Assembly: GCF_030272615.1 (NCBI RefSeq)
Contig: NC_081413.1
Span: 23,438,501 to 23,502,500 of the forward strand
Source: Cryptomeria japonica
Lineage: Eukaryota; Streptophyta; Pinopsida; Cupressales; Cupressaceae
Direction: 5' to 3'
Length of the DNA stretch: 64,000 nt
Shown here piece by piece: positions 21,978 to 34,121 of the stretch (its first letter is position 1; the number at the start of each line of letters is the position of its first letter). The notes beneath the pieces are model-generated. The model made no database searches. It was not told the origin of the DNA and worked only from the letters and a program-made list of their open reading frames with translations. The translations under genes were made by a program, and so were the position numbers.

Positions 21978-22663
21978 TAAGCCTAAATTGGTTTAATCAA
22001 TCAAGTGGACCCAAAGGATATGCTTTTTCTTTTGTGTTCAATTAGTGTTTGTAATATCAACCTTCAACAACCTCACCTCTTCTCAACCAACCACCCTATT
22101 ATGTTGCTACACTCCCTTGCTACACTCCCTTGCTCAATATTACTCAAATCCTCCACCATAGGTCCACACCCCAAGATGATGTCTTAACTATCAAAATTGA
22201 TTGAATTAGACCCATTGTGTGTATTTCAACTATCCTTCAAGAGTTTGGGAGGTTCTAACATCATTGAGGCAATCGGGTTCAACTTTTTTTGTTAAAACAG
22301 GGCTAAAAGGCTACTAGCTCGTGGAGGCCTAATTGGAGTGATTTTTTCTTGTATAGTGAAACGATGGCCAAAACAACCATGGAACCTGACTTGGAAGGTG
22401 TCAAAAAGGTCTAAACTCAAGGATTTTTATGGTTTTAGCTCCTGAGAAGATGGTATAATGACTATCCACATTTTTAAGCAAGAAAGTAGGGTTTTGAGAG
22501 GGTTTCGCTCATGAAACAAAGGAAGTCTCTTCTAAACCACAAGTCAAGCTTCCAAACTGTTATAGAACCTCTTCCACATCATTTGGAACTTCCTCCAAAC
22601 TTTTCTCTGCATCACATTATATCAAACACTTGCCATACAAACTAGAAAAGGCAAATAAAAGAC
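21978..22663 (-). other. Leader of chromovirus C
   Basis: Roughly 690 bases between 5' LTR and gag. The bases after the LTR end (GTCTTTTATTTGCC on the minus strand) do not match a tRNA 3' end I know. No other feature is visible. Confidence 0.6.
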
Positions 22664-23919
22664 TGTTATATGCACTGTCACTGCTAATTCACTGTCTTAT
22701 CTACACTTTGAATGGTTAGAACTTCATGGAAACTTCACCAATGCATGTATCAACCTCCAAACAACATTGTTAGCCCTTTTCACAAGATGTCAAAGCATGA
22801 ACATACTCACAAAGCAATTTTGGATTAAAAAAGACATTAAATTTCCAAAACAGGGTGCTCGCAGCCAGCTACAACTCAACACATTTACAAGGCAAAGAAA
22901 ACATTGTTTGGAGCTCCAAATGCCTTTAAAACTCCAAGAAGACTAGTGCAGACCTCTGCCTTAAGTTTCCTCACTCAAATTGACCTTTGAGCACAAACAA
23001 GTTTGCTCTTTGTTCACATTTGCTAGTCAAATCCATCTCCAACTTGCCTAGCATATGCTCAAAAGCACTTCTTTTGTACAACCTAACCAAAATGTGAAAT
23101 ATTTACACTGTACATATGCAACACAACTTTTCTAAGTCCACCCATGGGAGCCCAAACCTGGATTTAGACAAGTTGATGCATTTTGGAGTCCAAAACCCTT
23201 GACAGCGCAGTCAAGGAGCAAAATGAAAACAATTTTATAAAACCAACTTCCAAATGCACAACCTGCAAATTAATTACATGAAGAGCATTGAATATACAAT
23301 AAATCCACTTTCCAAAAGGTATAGTATGGAAAAGAGAAGCCCTAGTATGGACTGATATCCAAATGGAGCTCAAAACATGAGAAAAGTCAGAAAATTGCTT
23401 GCTCTTTCAATTGATTATGATAGAAAGTACAAAAGGCAACGCTATACCAAGAAAAGGGAGGAATATAAATAGAATTTGAAGGTATTTATTAAGTCCTATA
23501 CGAACATAAGGTATTTTTGTCTTCTTTTTACCAAAGTGTCCAAAATGACAACTTTTACAAGCAAGAATGACAACTTTTGTTGCTCCAAGTGGCAATTTGA
23601 GCAACCTAACTCAACCAACCTTCCAAAATCACCTAAGAATGATTAAAAACAATTTATAAACATGTTTCAATGCTTTCCAAAGCATGGCTAAGACTATAAG
23701 GCGATTATGCACTTTTTAGCCTTATTTGGCCTAGGAGCACAAAACTGACAACTAAAACCTTAGGAAAACAAAACTTGATCCCTCAAGCACAAAATGAGAT
23801 CAAACATCTATTAAATGAATCAAAACAACCTAAGACAACATTTCAAAATTAACAAGACACTTAAGCATGAAAAATACCAAAAATGGAGAGTATAAGCAAA
23901 GCTAGGTGCTCCTGCACCA
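22664..23919 (-). repeat. 5' LTR of chromovirus C
   Basis: 1,256 bases, TGGTGCAGGAGCACC...GCATATAACA on the minus strand. About 15 differences in the first 300 aligned bases compared with 16019-17270. Confidence 0.93.
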
Positions 23920-23972
23920 ACAAGTTTTGTGGTTTTCCAAGTCCGAGAATAATTGTTTGGAGGTAGATATAG

Positions 23973-25134
23973 TGTTACTACTTATCAATTTGCCATTATT
24001 TTTATATCCAAATTCATTCTATATACTCCAGTCGGTTACTACTACCGAAATATTAAGTCGGTAAGAACAGAGCAGTCGGTTATAGAAGAAAGTAGTCACA
24101 GAGCCTAGTATTCACCGAACTATCTATCGAGTAACATTCCATGTCTACCGAGCAGCAATAATGATACACCGAGTGAAATGTGTTATCAGATTCATTGAAC
24201 CTAGACACACATGGGAAAATGTTTTACAAGATCGAGGAACAACGAACCGTTATCACATTGGAAATTGCACTTAAAGATTTTGTATGATTTCGAGGTCATC
24301 TATCCAATGAAATATTTTACATGGTTATTCATTCGATAAATCATTTTTGTAAGATTGAAGCAATGAACCTGATAACCGACATAAGATATCTATTTATACA
24401 ACATGAATTGAGGATAAGAGTAATGAGAAGAATGTGTGTGAAGCAAGACACATGTGACAAATAAGGAAGCACTAAGTATTGCAACTGTCAGAGACACAAA
24501 GGTAACCGAGAAGAATTTCAGAGAACAGTCAAGGAACAGAGTAAAGAGAAGGGTTTACCGAGTTACTCTATGGGTTACCGAGTTATGCTATAAGCAAGGT
24601 AATCTCATTTTGAGCACATAGAATCTGCTATAACATTCCAGATGTAAAGTTGCAGATATTTGTAAAGATTTTATTGTAATATTTTGAAGTTGTAAGAGAA
24701 ACCTTTAATAGGGTAAAAGACTCTAACAAAGTCTATAAATTGTAAAGCCTTTAACCAAGTGCAACATTTAGAATAAGTGTTGTAAAATCCTTTAGTAAGG
24801 TAGATCTAACGATCTCAATACTCCTAACAAGGTAAGCTATCAGAAATAGCTGAACATGTAGCTCTAACCGAGCAACCTTTATTATTGCAGTAGTGAAGTT
24901 GTGGGTGCCATCCCCACCGCAGTTTTTCTCTCTAACCAAGAGTTTCTGCGTAACCAAAATATATGTGTTATGGAGTGAATCATGTATGATTGTTATTTAT
25001 TTGTTTTAGCTTTATGTTATGTTACAGCAGTTTTTGGTTTATGCATAATAGTAAAGATATTGTTAAAGAAAGGATTTGAAGTACTGATTCACCCTCCCCT
25101 CTCAGTACATTAGCTTTCCATATTGGGCCTAACA
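23973..25134 (+). mobile_element. Solo LTR, copia type, with TATAG target duplication
   Basis: Ends TGTTACTACT...GGGCCTAACA (inverted TGTTA/TAACA), 1,162 bases, flanked by perfect TATAG at 23968-23972 and 25135-25139. The 3' part has the copia-type block 'gattcaccctcccctctcag'. No internal region is present, so LTR-LTR recombination removed it. Removing the LTR and one TATAG rejoins 23920-23967 to 25140 onward, which is older DNA. The '(t/a)accgagt' word repeats many times in its U3. Confidence 0.9.
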
Positions 25135-25139
25135 TATAG

Positions 25140-25800
25140 CTGACTAAACTGGTTTTTCAAACAATCTCAGAGAATTCAGAGATACGTATGATAGGGCCTG
25201 AAATAGCCCAAATAACTGACTCAATACTGGTATGATACAACGATACATATAAAAGCACAAAATACAATCTTAGGCTGGAAAGTGGACACCATTCAATGAG
25301 GCCCCCGCAGCAAAATACCGAAACAAGACGGACAGATAGAGAGTCTGGAAGCATTGGCTCCACTCCACGTCACACATTTCTCGGGCATGCCAGTCTCTCT
25401 TACCCTGAATATCCGAAGATCTTATCACTGAGGGATTTTTGTCTCATAATGTAAGGTACATGAGGGGTATCTATGGGGTACGATCCGCACTCCCAAAATC
25501 ACTGAATGTAGGATTTTGGGCTACTAAATTGGTTAGTAGTATAAGGTTTCGAGGGGTCCTGATCCAACAACCTATTCTCAGAGCAAGCCACTTAAGACTT
25601 TAGTTGAGCTTATCGATGCAGGGAAGGCCCCCACATACATCGAATTCACTCAACACTCTAGCCGTCTGACCAGTATGTTTATATAGCGGCTCGAAAAACC
25701 CGCTCGGGAGTACGCTAAGAGAGATGATATCCCCAATGCATCCCAATTTGAAGTACCTCTGTGGGGTGATGAAATCCGCAGTCAAAGATACCCCTCACTA
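25140..25800 (-). pseudogene. Unrecognised coding-like remnant
   Basis: One minus-strand frame runs about 210 codons from 25785 to about 25150 with only four stops. It has conserved-looking, mixed composition, unlike the AT-rich surroundings: ADFITPQRYFKLG, GSADRTP, RDWHAREMCDVEWSQC. I do not recognise the family. It lies downstream (in its own direction) of the gag of element E, so it may be part of E, and the solo LTR at 23973 splits its end. Alternatively it is chance openness in a GC-richer segment. Confidence 0.3.
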
Positions 25801-25999
25801 CATGGAATAAAATAAAATTGGATGTCGTTGTCACCTCCTTCCTTTCTCCCAAGACCCCGAAGGCGGGTGGAAAGTTAGTTAATGCAACAGTAGGTTCACC
25901 CCAAACACGATAAAAATTCTTTACCTTAAGTAAATCAAATATGATTTAATCTAATGCAGCCTAATTCACGTTCATTTTATAGCCCAAATTGAGGTGTTG

Positions 26000-26226
26000 A
26001 ATACGCATGTGCATGTCCATTTTAAACACCAAATTGAAATATGAAGGCATGCATGTCAATTTTAACCATTGTTGATTTTAAGCCCAAATCGAAGTGTTAT
26101 ACATGCATGTCAATTTTAGCCAATGTTAATTTTAAGCACCAAAAGACGGAGTGTGAGATTATGCATGCATGTCCATTTTAACCATTGTTGATTTTAAGCA
26201 CCAAAAGATGAAGTGTGAGATTATAA
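26000..26226. repeat. ~60-bp tandem repeat in element E
   Basis: About four degenerate copies beginning near 26005, 26047, 26101 and 26163. Each has 'gcatgcatgtccattttaac' followed by 'ttgattttaagcaccaaaag'-type sequence. The last two copies are the most alike and the first is shortened. Confidence 0.8.
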
Positions 26227-26344
26227 GTGCAATTGATCTAATACTAATCCGATCCTTTCTGTAAATTCACCACAGGCTGCAAACAAATGATCAACAGTAA
26301 AATCAAATTAACAGAAACAAAGAATAAAAAATTGACAGAAACAA

Positions 26345-27010
26345 ATGCGTGACAATACCTACGCGATTGTGTGACACTGACAGAGCCAATGTGTGAACAT
26401 AACATAGCGTATGCGTAATTCTAACAGCTCGAATGCGTGACAATAACAGATAAATTGTGTAATCCAAACAGGACGATTGCGTGACAGATAGGAAGATAAC
26501 ACAAAAAAAATAAAAGTAAAACCTGCAAAACCAATTGTGAGGCCCTAGCTAAATCTCTCATCATCCATTCAATATTAATTAGATCATATTTAACTTGATA
26601 TGAGAGAACTAAGTTGTTATATCTATCAAAGGCTGGTTGATCTTCCCAATCTTGTATCTGCTTTTATGCTCGGAGAACCCTTTGATAGCGTTTGGCCTGT
26701 CTTCTTTGTTCCTTTGTCCTTCTAGCACCCGAGATCCTGAATTGTACATTTCGTGCCATAAACTGTTATAATAAAATCATGCAAAATAATATGTTTCCAC
26801 ATTTACTCAATTTTAAACAGAATTAAACATATCAAAGAACAAAAAGGATATGAGAATAGAAACAATCAAACATCAATTTTCCCTGCGAATGCGTGATCTG
26901 TAAAGGGCGATTGTGTGACCCTGTCTGCTCGAATACGTGACCCCGAAGGGTCGAATGCATAACAATGTCTATGTGATTGCGTGATGATGTAAGTGTGATT
27001 GCGTGATGAC
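26345..27010 (-). repeat. Repeated CGATTGCGTGAC-type motif in the E leader
   Basis: About 13 occurrences of a 12-base word, cgaTTGCGTGAc or cgAATGCGTGAc on the plus strand, spaced about 20-30 bases apart. They form two clusters, 26345-26490 and 26880-27010, separated by the gag start region. Many show C-to-T or G-to-A changes in the CpG. Confidence 0.75.
26500..26759 (-). pseudogene. Probable gag start of element E
   Basis: ATG at 26759-26757 opens MARNVQFRISGARRTKEQ, a basic N-terminus, stopped by TAA after 31 codons (26666-26664). The same frame continues as KQIQDWEDQPAFDRYNNLV ... YQVKYDLINIEWMMRDLARA, a helical stretch that looks like coding sequence. It is about 350 bases downstream of the primer site, where gag is expected. 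No domain is recognisable, and the call rests on position. Confidence 0.45.
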
Positions 27011-27110
27011 AAATATGTTCTCGAAATCCGTGCAAAATCTGTAAAAAAATAAAAAAATCCATACGATCTGCAAAAATTACACAAAAAGCAGAGAAGGTAA
27101 ATTAGTTGTT

Positions 27111-27129
27111 GTTCACGTCGGGTTCACCA
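27111..27129 (-). promoter_or_regulatory. Primer binding site, tRNA-Trp type (element E)
   Basis: Identical over 19 bases to the site of element A (5938-5956), with the same TTT spacer to the LTR end. It is complementary to the 3' end of tRNA-Trp over 18 bases. Confidence 0.85.
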
Positions 27130-27132
27130 AAA

Positions 27133-28346
27133 TGTAGCATGCTCAAATTCATCTTATAAAATATCAATTAGAATCAAAGGGAAATCACGAATCTCTATCT
27201 AATCAAAGAATTCTAACAAACAGACAATGAAATAACACAATCAAGCGAGATAGGAACTATAAATAAAATCAATTAAAGACTCCCTATTCTGTGACTGCGT
27301 ATAACTTCCATTGCTCTCCTCTTCTCTATGGTATGATGACTCTCAGATATTGCGCTGACAACCTGCAAATGACACAAAGATTCAAAATTCATGATTGTTG
27401 AAAATGGAGATTGAATGTTCAATTTATAGATTTTTGGATGAGATTGATTGAAAGGTGGAACAGATTGATCAAGAGTTGGAACTCAGGTGAGCTCACATGA
27501 AAATTGATAGTTGAACTATTGATTTGGAGGTGAAACAAAATAGATTTAATAGATTAACCGAGTCAACTGATTGAGAAAAAGCTATCTGAGGGAAGAAAAT
27601 GAATGATTGGAAGAAATAAAGAAGTTGAAATAGAGAACTAGAAGATGAAAATAGAAATTGGAGAGATAATTGATTTAATTAATTAATTTAGCATGTGCTT
27701 GCATTTAGACTTAAATTTTCAATTTAATGTTTGCATGAGATTTTAATTCAAATATTGAATTTATTTTAAATTCAATTTAGTATTTGAATATATTTAGAAC
27801 TTGACTTTGATTTTCAATTTGGTTTTTGAAATCATGCACATGTATTTGAATTTAGAAGAAATAAGAAATTAAATGAAATTAGAATTTGGGGATTTGGAAA
27901 TGGAAGAATTAATTAGTTAATAAAATAATTTAAAAAAACTATTTAATTATTTAGAAATTTAATTTAATTAAATAATAAAGATTATTTAATTTAAATGATT
28001 AAATCATAATTAATTAAATAATAAATATTTAATTAATATTTAGAAAAAGGTTAATGATTAGATGATTAGAGATAAAAATTAAGAATAGAATTATTTAAAT
28101 AATAAAGATTATTTAAATTAGGGAATTAAAAAGAATTAATTAAATAACAAATATTTAATTAATATTTAGAAAATGATTAAAATGATTAAAGATGATAGAA
28201 TAGGAAATAGAATAATTAGTAAGATGATAAGGAAATATGAAATGAAAAGAAATAGTTAATTAAATTAATTAAATAATTAAAGAATTATTTAATCAATTAA
28301 AAGAATAATTAGTAAATGATCAATAAGACATTTTTAAATGTCTACA
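27133..28346 (-). repeat. 5' LTR of gypsy-type element E
   Basis: On the minus strand the ends are TGTAGACATT...GCATGCTACA (inverted TGTAG/CTACA), 1,214 bases. U3 is extremely AT-rich with TTAATTAAAT runs (27900-28320), and a TATA box (CTATAAATT) lies at 27421-27428. The bases beyond it (aaaac) cannot be matched to a duplication because the other LTR is not in the window. Confidence 0.85.
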
Positions 28347-31300
28347 AAAACCATTTTTTATTTTTTTCAAATAAAATATTCCTTTCTTTCTAACATTTCT
28401 ATCCAATACTTTATTCATTTTTTTTTTCCTTTGGATGGTCATTAAACCCTGTTATACTACTGAACCCAAAAAGAAAAACATCATTTCTTCTCTGAACACA
28501 AAATCTTAGTTTTGTTGTGCATCATAGCCAGTCCATTGAATAACAGCTGTATTCTTTTTCCATTCTGGTGTTCACCATTAATGAATGAGTGTACCTCCTT
28601 CCACAAGACTCTTTCTTATTTGCCTTGAATGCCAAGCTAGCTAGACCTACTGACTGTAGCTATATTTTTGTTTTATTAGCCAGGCCTTCAATTAGTACAC
28701 TGTATTTAGATATTTTCTGCTAAATATGTCAGAGAAAACAAAAACAAAGAAAAAAACTGTACAATCTCTGGTAATTAGGCCATGACTAATGAATCTTTTA
28801 TCACTCTAGGTTAGGTGTACCGTCCATCTTAATCTGCCAAAACATCATTAATTTTTTATTTATTTTTGGATAAGCATTAAAAAGAATCACATCATTAAAC
28901 TTAAGCTAAATTTGAAAGTTGGTGGACTTTTTTCAAATAAATCATTATGTGAATCTTCGTGTATAAATATATTATTTGGTGCACAGGAGGAGTAGTTTCA
29001 CATTGTACGAGTAATTGCCAATTCTTTACACGAGTGAGGAATAATAAAATAAATATGCATGTGTGTTGGGAACAAGACACACATTTTTTATGCAAAATTG
29101 ACTTCCTTAATGTTAATAAATGTTTAATCCAACTATAATTGAAGTGATTACAATGACCAATGCACCACAACAACTAGTCCCAATTTATTGGTAATAACCT
29201 TGCTCATATATTTATTGAGAGAGACCTTTAGAAACTTTAAATGGCACTATAAAAGAATATCACTTGGACTTGAAAACCATTATGTGGGGGCACATGACTT
29301 ACCTCTAAACTTGCATATCTGTTCTATTTTCAATGTAGTTGGCATTCATCCTGTGTAAAAAGTGTACAAGTTGTTCAAGTCTATGGGGATAGAGCAAAAT
29401 GACCATTCAGGTTAAAAGAAATAGAACAAATTATTGGATAGAAAGGTTAGAGTGAAGGAATATTAAAAAGTGGTATATGTTTTTTTATTTAAAGTTATGA
29501 ATTTGTGAGGTTTTAAATGGGGGATTTCATTTTCATTCAAACATTTGACTGTAGTATTCTATTGGGGTTTGAATCTTGATGGAAAGAACGACAATACTAA
29601 AACTTAATCATCACACTATGCCAATACTCACAAGTATCTCATGCATCTTATGAAATGGAAAGGCCTCTTAAATTTGTATATCTTTTGGGTGATAGAAAGA
29701 AGAATTGTTCAAGCATAGCAAGAATATTGTTGCGGAATTAGGAGGTTTAACATATATATTTAGAAGAATCGGAGGATGATCGTGCAGTCTATTGAGAATC
29801 CAAGTGGATTAAATTGTTCATATTTGGGAGGGAGTATTTAATGATTAAAGATATTAGGTTTCCATGGTCCATTTTAATGTAATTTGAGCTTCTGGATTTG
29901 ATTGTATTTATCTTTTTATCAACATTTGAAACCCTACTCTATGATTTGTCATCAGTAATTAATATTTTTTTATTAATAAAAAATATTGAGATGTATAAAT
30001 ATTATAGGAATATATTCGTGATGGATTGTTTGAGGAGTAATTTTAAAGGTATTGCTTCTTGAGGATGTTAGTTTTGAAATATTGACTGAAAAAGAGATTC
30101 TAGAATATTTTTGTGGGAGAAAAGGAATTGATATAAGAGAGAATTATTGTGAGGTCGTTGTAGTAGTGTGTGGATAGGTATGAGAGAAACCAATGTCAAC
30201 TGTATTCTCTTTGAATATTTATTTTTCAATTAAATGAACGTCTAGTTATAGTTGTTAATTTATGATTATAAATGTGGATATTTAAGATTTATTCATAGTT
30301 ATATTTCATTAATGAAGTTTATTTTGTTTATTTTTGCTCTTTCTTCTTGTGTGACTACTACAAAAAGACATAGAACCTTAATTGTAGATTTTATGTATAT
30401 CTTTTCCCCTTATTTGCATAAGATATTGAGGTTGTGATCGATAATTGAAGGTCAAATGTGACTGCGGAGGACATTAGATGAAATGTTGCCAATGTAGCTT
30501 ATTTCAAGCAAATGATGTGGGGGTTGATGCCCAAAATGAATCAAGATAGTAGTGTTCCCTTTTTCTATTGTAGTGTCATGTTCAACTAGCTAGAATTGAT
30601 ATTTCAATAGTTTGTATGCCTTTTCTTTTTCCAAATTTGAGATGGAAAATTTAAGCTTACAAGACTTAATATTGTGAAGAGGATCAAACATAGTGACTTG
30701 TGCTACTTGAGTGCATAGTCAAAAACAACACCTCATATTCAACAATGTTATTTTCTTATTTCCCTAACATTAACTTGTAGGTAGATCTAACATGTTGATT
30801 TTCAAAATTCAATGGATGAAACTGTTTTGTGAAACCTTTCAATCTCCATCATTGATATAAAACTCTAGTTGAACCTATTGAAGCTCAACATCAATAAGCA
30901 TAATAATGAGATAAACTACTCATATTAGATGATAAATGTTGGTTGACCTAGAAGAAAGAGGGCTATTATACACGCTTTATGTCTTATGACCAGGTGAGGT
31001 GGTTATGACAAGGATAACAAAGATGAGATGTGAATAAGGGTTTTTTTTAGGGATATTTTTTATTCAAAAATTAACTCAAATATGTTGGACCAATCTAGTC
31101 AAATTTGAGAGCATGTCTCGAGACTTGGGTCTAGCAGATTCTTTCTTCCATAATTTCATTTTTTATGCATAATAGTATATCAATGTAAGATTTAGTATAG
31201 AGTGTTTTATACCATGTACAAGATTTGGCTATGGATGCAACCACCCAAGATATAAGAACTTCAGCGAAAGCATAAGAAAGATCAAACATGATAGAATAAT

Positions 31301-32900
31301 ATTATTTTATCAAAAGATGTAAAAAAGATGCAATGATTAATTGGATCAATGATAAATAATGTACAATAGAGGACTTGCTTATATAGGAAAGGTAAGAGGA
31401 TACGATATCACAATATTATGACATGTCACAATAATATGACATGATACACAAAAAGTAAGTGAACTGAAAGTGCCATAAAGTAAACTTAACTAACCTAATG
31501 TAAATTTGACATGTATAGGAACTACTTGAATAATAATACTCAATCAAACTAATAATAAAGTGGATTGAAAAGTAGCAAGGATGGTCTAGAACATATTTGT
31601 GTCATTTCCTTCAAGTTGTAGACATCAATATTGAGAATAAAATTTAAGTTTGGTGAATTCTAAACTTGTACACAGGTAGTAAACTTGTTAAACATCATAG
31701 TGCATGACTAATTTTTATGGTAAATAATCATAAACCTATCAAAAAAATATTACTCACCTTGACGAATCCTTATTAATAAAGGGCAATACTCATCATATGC
31801 ATCTAGTGAGTAGAATTCAAAGAGTTTTGAAATTTGATATTCCTAGTTAGTAGTTGGGTTTTTATTTCTACATATATGAATGAGTTAAGGAAGGCCATTT
31901 ATTATTTATCCATGAATTGTGTGAGGTTATCTATCATTACAAGGTGGTTACAATTTATTCTTTGATTATTGCACATGTATGTTGTCTAGTCTACTCATGG
32001 TGAGAGTGGTTGTAGGTGTGATAGAAGCTTTAAAAGTGTTGAGCAAGCTCATGGTTGTTTCAGGGATAGTGTAAACTTCTATAATTGGCCCTTTTAATAG
32101 TGGAACAAGGAGTGTTTTTTCTTTAGAGCTATATTTTTTATCCAAGTAAAAAGATCTTTTCTAAGGGAATTTTTGTTTTCCAATTTATTGTGTGACATTC
32201 ATATCTATTACTTTGTATTTGATAATATCTTTGTGTTTTTTTCTTAATGTACACTTATCCTTACTAAGCTAACATTTAATTAAAATAGTTAAGTGCGTGT
32301 GTCAATTTCTTTTCATTGTATTTTTGTTTACTAATATAGAGTGGAGAGTATCCTCCATGTGTTACAAATCAAAAGGTTTTGATTACTTATATCCATGGGT
32401 TTTTATTTGATGTAGGGATTGCATGTGTATGTCCTCAATTAGATAAAAGTGGAAATGAGTTTTAGTGTATTTTGAGCCCAAAATTGAATCAAAATAATAA
32501 AAAGAGAGGATGATGGAGATGTGAGTTATTGAAAAATCGAAATGATGTAAAATGAATTCTTAAAGCATACAAAAGAATATTGATGTTGGTTCTAATCTCT
32601 AAGATAAGAATGGTAAAAGAGAAAAAGAAAGGAGAGGAACTAAAAAGAAGAGAGGTAGGGCAAGATAAATAATTTAAGGGAAGATTGCTCAAAGTGAAGG
32701 AAAAGATCAATATTCAACCCTATGGTAGAGAATTTAGTGTTGAAAAATTAAAACAGCAAATGTCCCAAATGGAAGTGTTTTTTAGTCTTCATTACTTATA
32801 TCCACACCATTAAATTTATTTTACAAGATTGAAACTTAGTTGGAATGATTTTATATGGCATGAGAGAATTTCACACTTCTTATCTAGGTTGAAAAAGTAT
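28347..32900. other. AT-rich spacer, no gene seen
   Basis: 4.5 kb of AT-rich sequence with no frame above about 90 codons that resembles a protein. No LTR pair or target duplication was found. It may contain very old element remains. Confidence 0.5.
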
Positions 32901-33182
32901 CACTACTATCCAAGTGGGATGAAAAAAGAGAGAGTGATGTGATAACATCATTTGATGAAAGAGCATGGGTTGAGCATGCAGGCATATACAAGTGAATTTA
33001 GGAAGAGTGTCATTTACATTCCTGATTGTATGGACCATGAATTGCTAATAAAACATGTAGGAGGATTCTTTGATCACTTACAAAAGGTGGTTCTCATGAC
33101 CAACCCAAAAATAGATGAGGTTTTCCTGTGAGAACACTACCTTGAGAGAGATAATAAGTGCATCTCTTATAAAAAGTGTAAT

Positions 33183-33540
33183 GGTGGAGATAAAAAACAT
33201 GGTGATAAGAAGAAGCAATACGGTATAGGTAAAAATAATGCTTCTATAGTGAAAGAAAGAAAAATGAAGAGAAAATCCTATTGTGACCATTGTGATAAAT
33301 ATAGGCACATGGATAGAATGTGCTAGAATTTTCATATAGAGTTAGCACCTTCTTGGATGAAGAAATGAAAAGATAAGAACATTGTCTATATGGATAAAGG
33401 AATATAGATGTATTGTGACTTAGAGATTGATGAGTGTTTTTCTTATATAATGTTGATCAAGGATATTGTTTTTGTAGGTGGTGAAACTCCAAGTAGGGAG
33501 GAGTTCACTAAGTTATTCCACATAAAGATCTAAGCCAAAG
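33183..33540 (+). pseudogene. Copia-type gag zinc-knuckle remnant
   Basis: A plus-strand frame has a Lys-rich lead-in (KKHGDKKKQY ... ERKMKRKSY) and then an intact CX2CX4HX4C zinc knuckle, CDHCDKYRHMDRMC (about 33282-33323). This is followed, after a stop, by FHIELAPSWMKK, a pattern seen after the knuckle in plant retroelement gags. The knuckle binds element RNA. Stops at 33324 and near 33368 disable it. Upstream gag sequence is too decayed to follow. Confidence 0.65.
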
Positions 33541-33980
33541 TTAGTGTTTGATGCATTACTTGACTTTTTCTCTCAAGAAAACATGATTTCTTTAAAGTTA
33601 GTTGAGGAGATTCATTTGAAAGATAAATCACTCACATCCTCATTCCTGAAGCAATATAAGCAACAATTGGGTTCAAGTTGGATTATGCAAATAAGATGGT
33701 ATTTGATGTGTATCCTTTTGACATTTGTGTTGTAATTTTTGAGAGTTCATATCTATATGAAAGAGATGTAGTTTATATCTTCAGGAAGAGCCAATATAGA
33801 TTGGTCTTGAGGGGGGGAAAGTACCACTTGAATTCTCATATTGGAAAATCCAATATTGTGTTTGGGCTAGAAGGGAAACATTTATTAATGCATGAGGAAG
33901 GTTTATCTTCTCAAAGTGTAAGGATGCAATTGGTGGAGATACAAAGAGAAACAAATAACAAGGTTTTTACATGGAGATAA
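33541..33980 (+). pseudogene. Retropepsin-like (aspartic protease) remnant
   Basis: Two frames, separated by a frameshift near 33680-33730. The first has VFDALLDFFSQENMISLKLVEEI, matching the 'LFDSGSQxNxIS' start of plant retroelement proteases with the Asp-Ser-Gly replaced. The second has VFDVYPFDICVVIFESSYLYERDVVYIFRK, matching the 'PLDICGxxLGSPYLYxRxAxF' end. It follows the gag knuckle directly. The active-site change and frameshift make it dead. No RT or integrase follows before the LTR. Confidence 0.55.
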
Positions 33981-34121
33981 TCATATGTGGATGTGTGAAT
34001 TGGTGTGTAGATTGATTGAATGTGATGTGGATGTATATGTGGGGAGCAAAAGTGCAAATATCAATTTGTGTTGACCTTTGATGATCATATATTTTAGCAT
34101 GACAAAGTTTTGAGGCAACAA

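Larger units (their letters stand above)
16019..23919 (-). mobile_element. Chromovirus (Ty3/gypsy) element C, nearly full length
   Basis: About 7.9 kb on the minus strand: 5' LTR 23919-22664, gag 21977-21096 and beyond, protease 20814-20566, RT/RNase H/integrase 20016-18181 and 18180-17335 with a C-terminal chromodomain, polypurine tract (17282-17271), 3' LTR 17270-16019. LTRs differ by about 5-6% by eye. I see no 5-bp target duplication: the left flank ends 'ttcac', the right begins 'acaag'. This may mean end erosion or recombination. The sequence after the 5' LTR matches no tRNA I know, so the primer is unknown. Several stops are Arg CGA codons turned to TGA, as expected from decay of methylated CpG. 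Confidence 0.95.

Noticed and set aside
21394-21996. 200-codon plus-strand frame
   Set aside because: It is antisense to the chromovirus gag, which has clear motifs on the minus strand.
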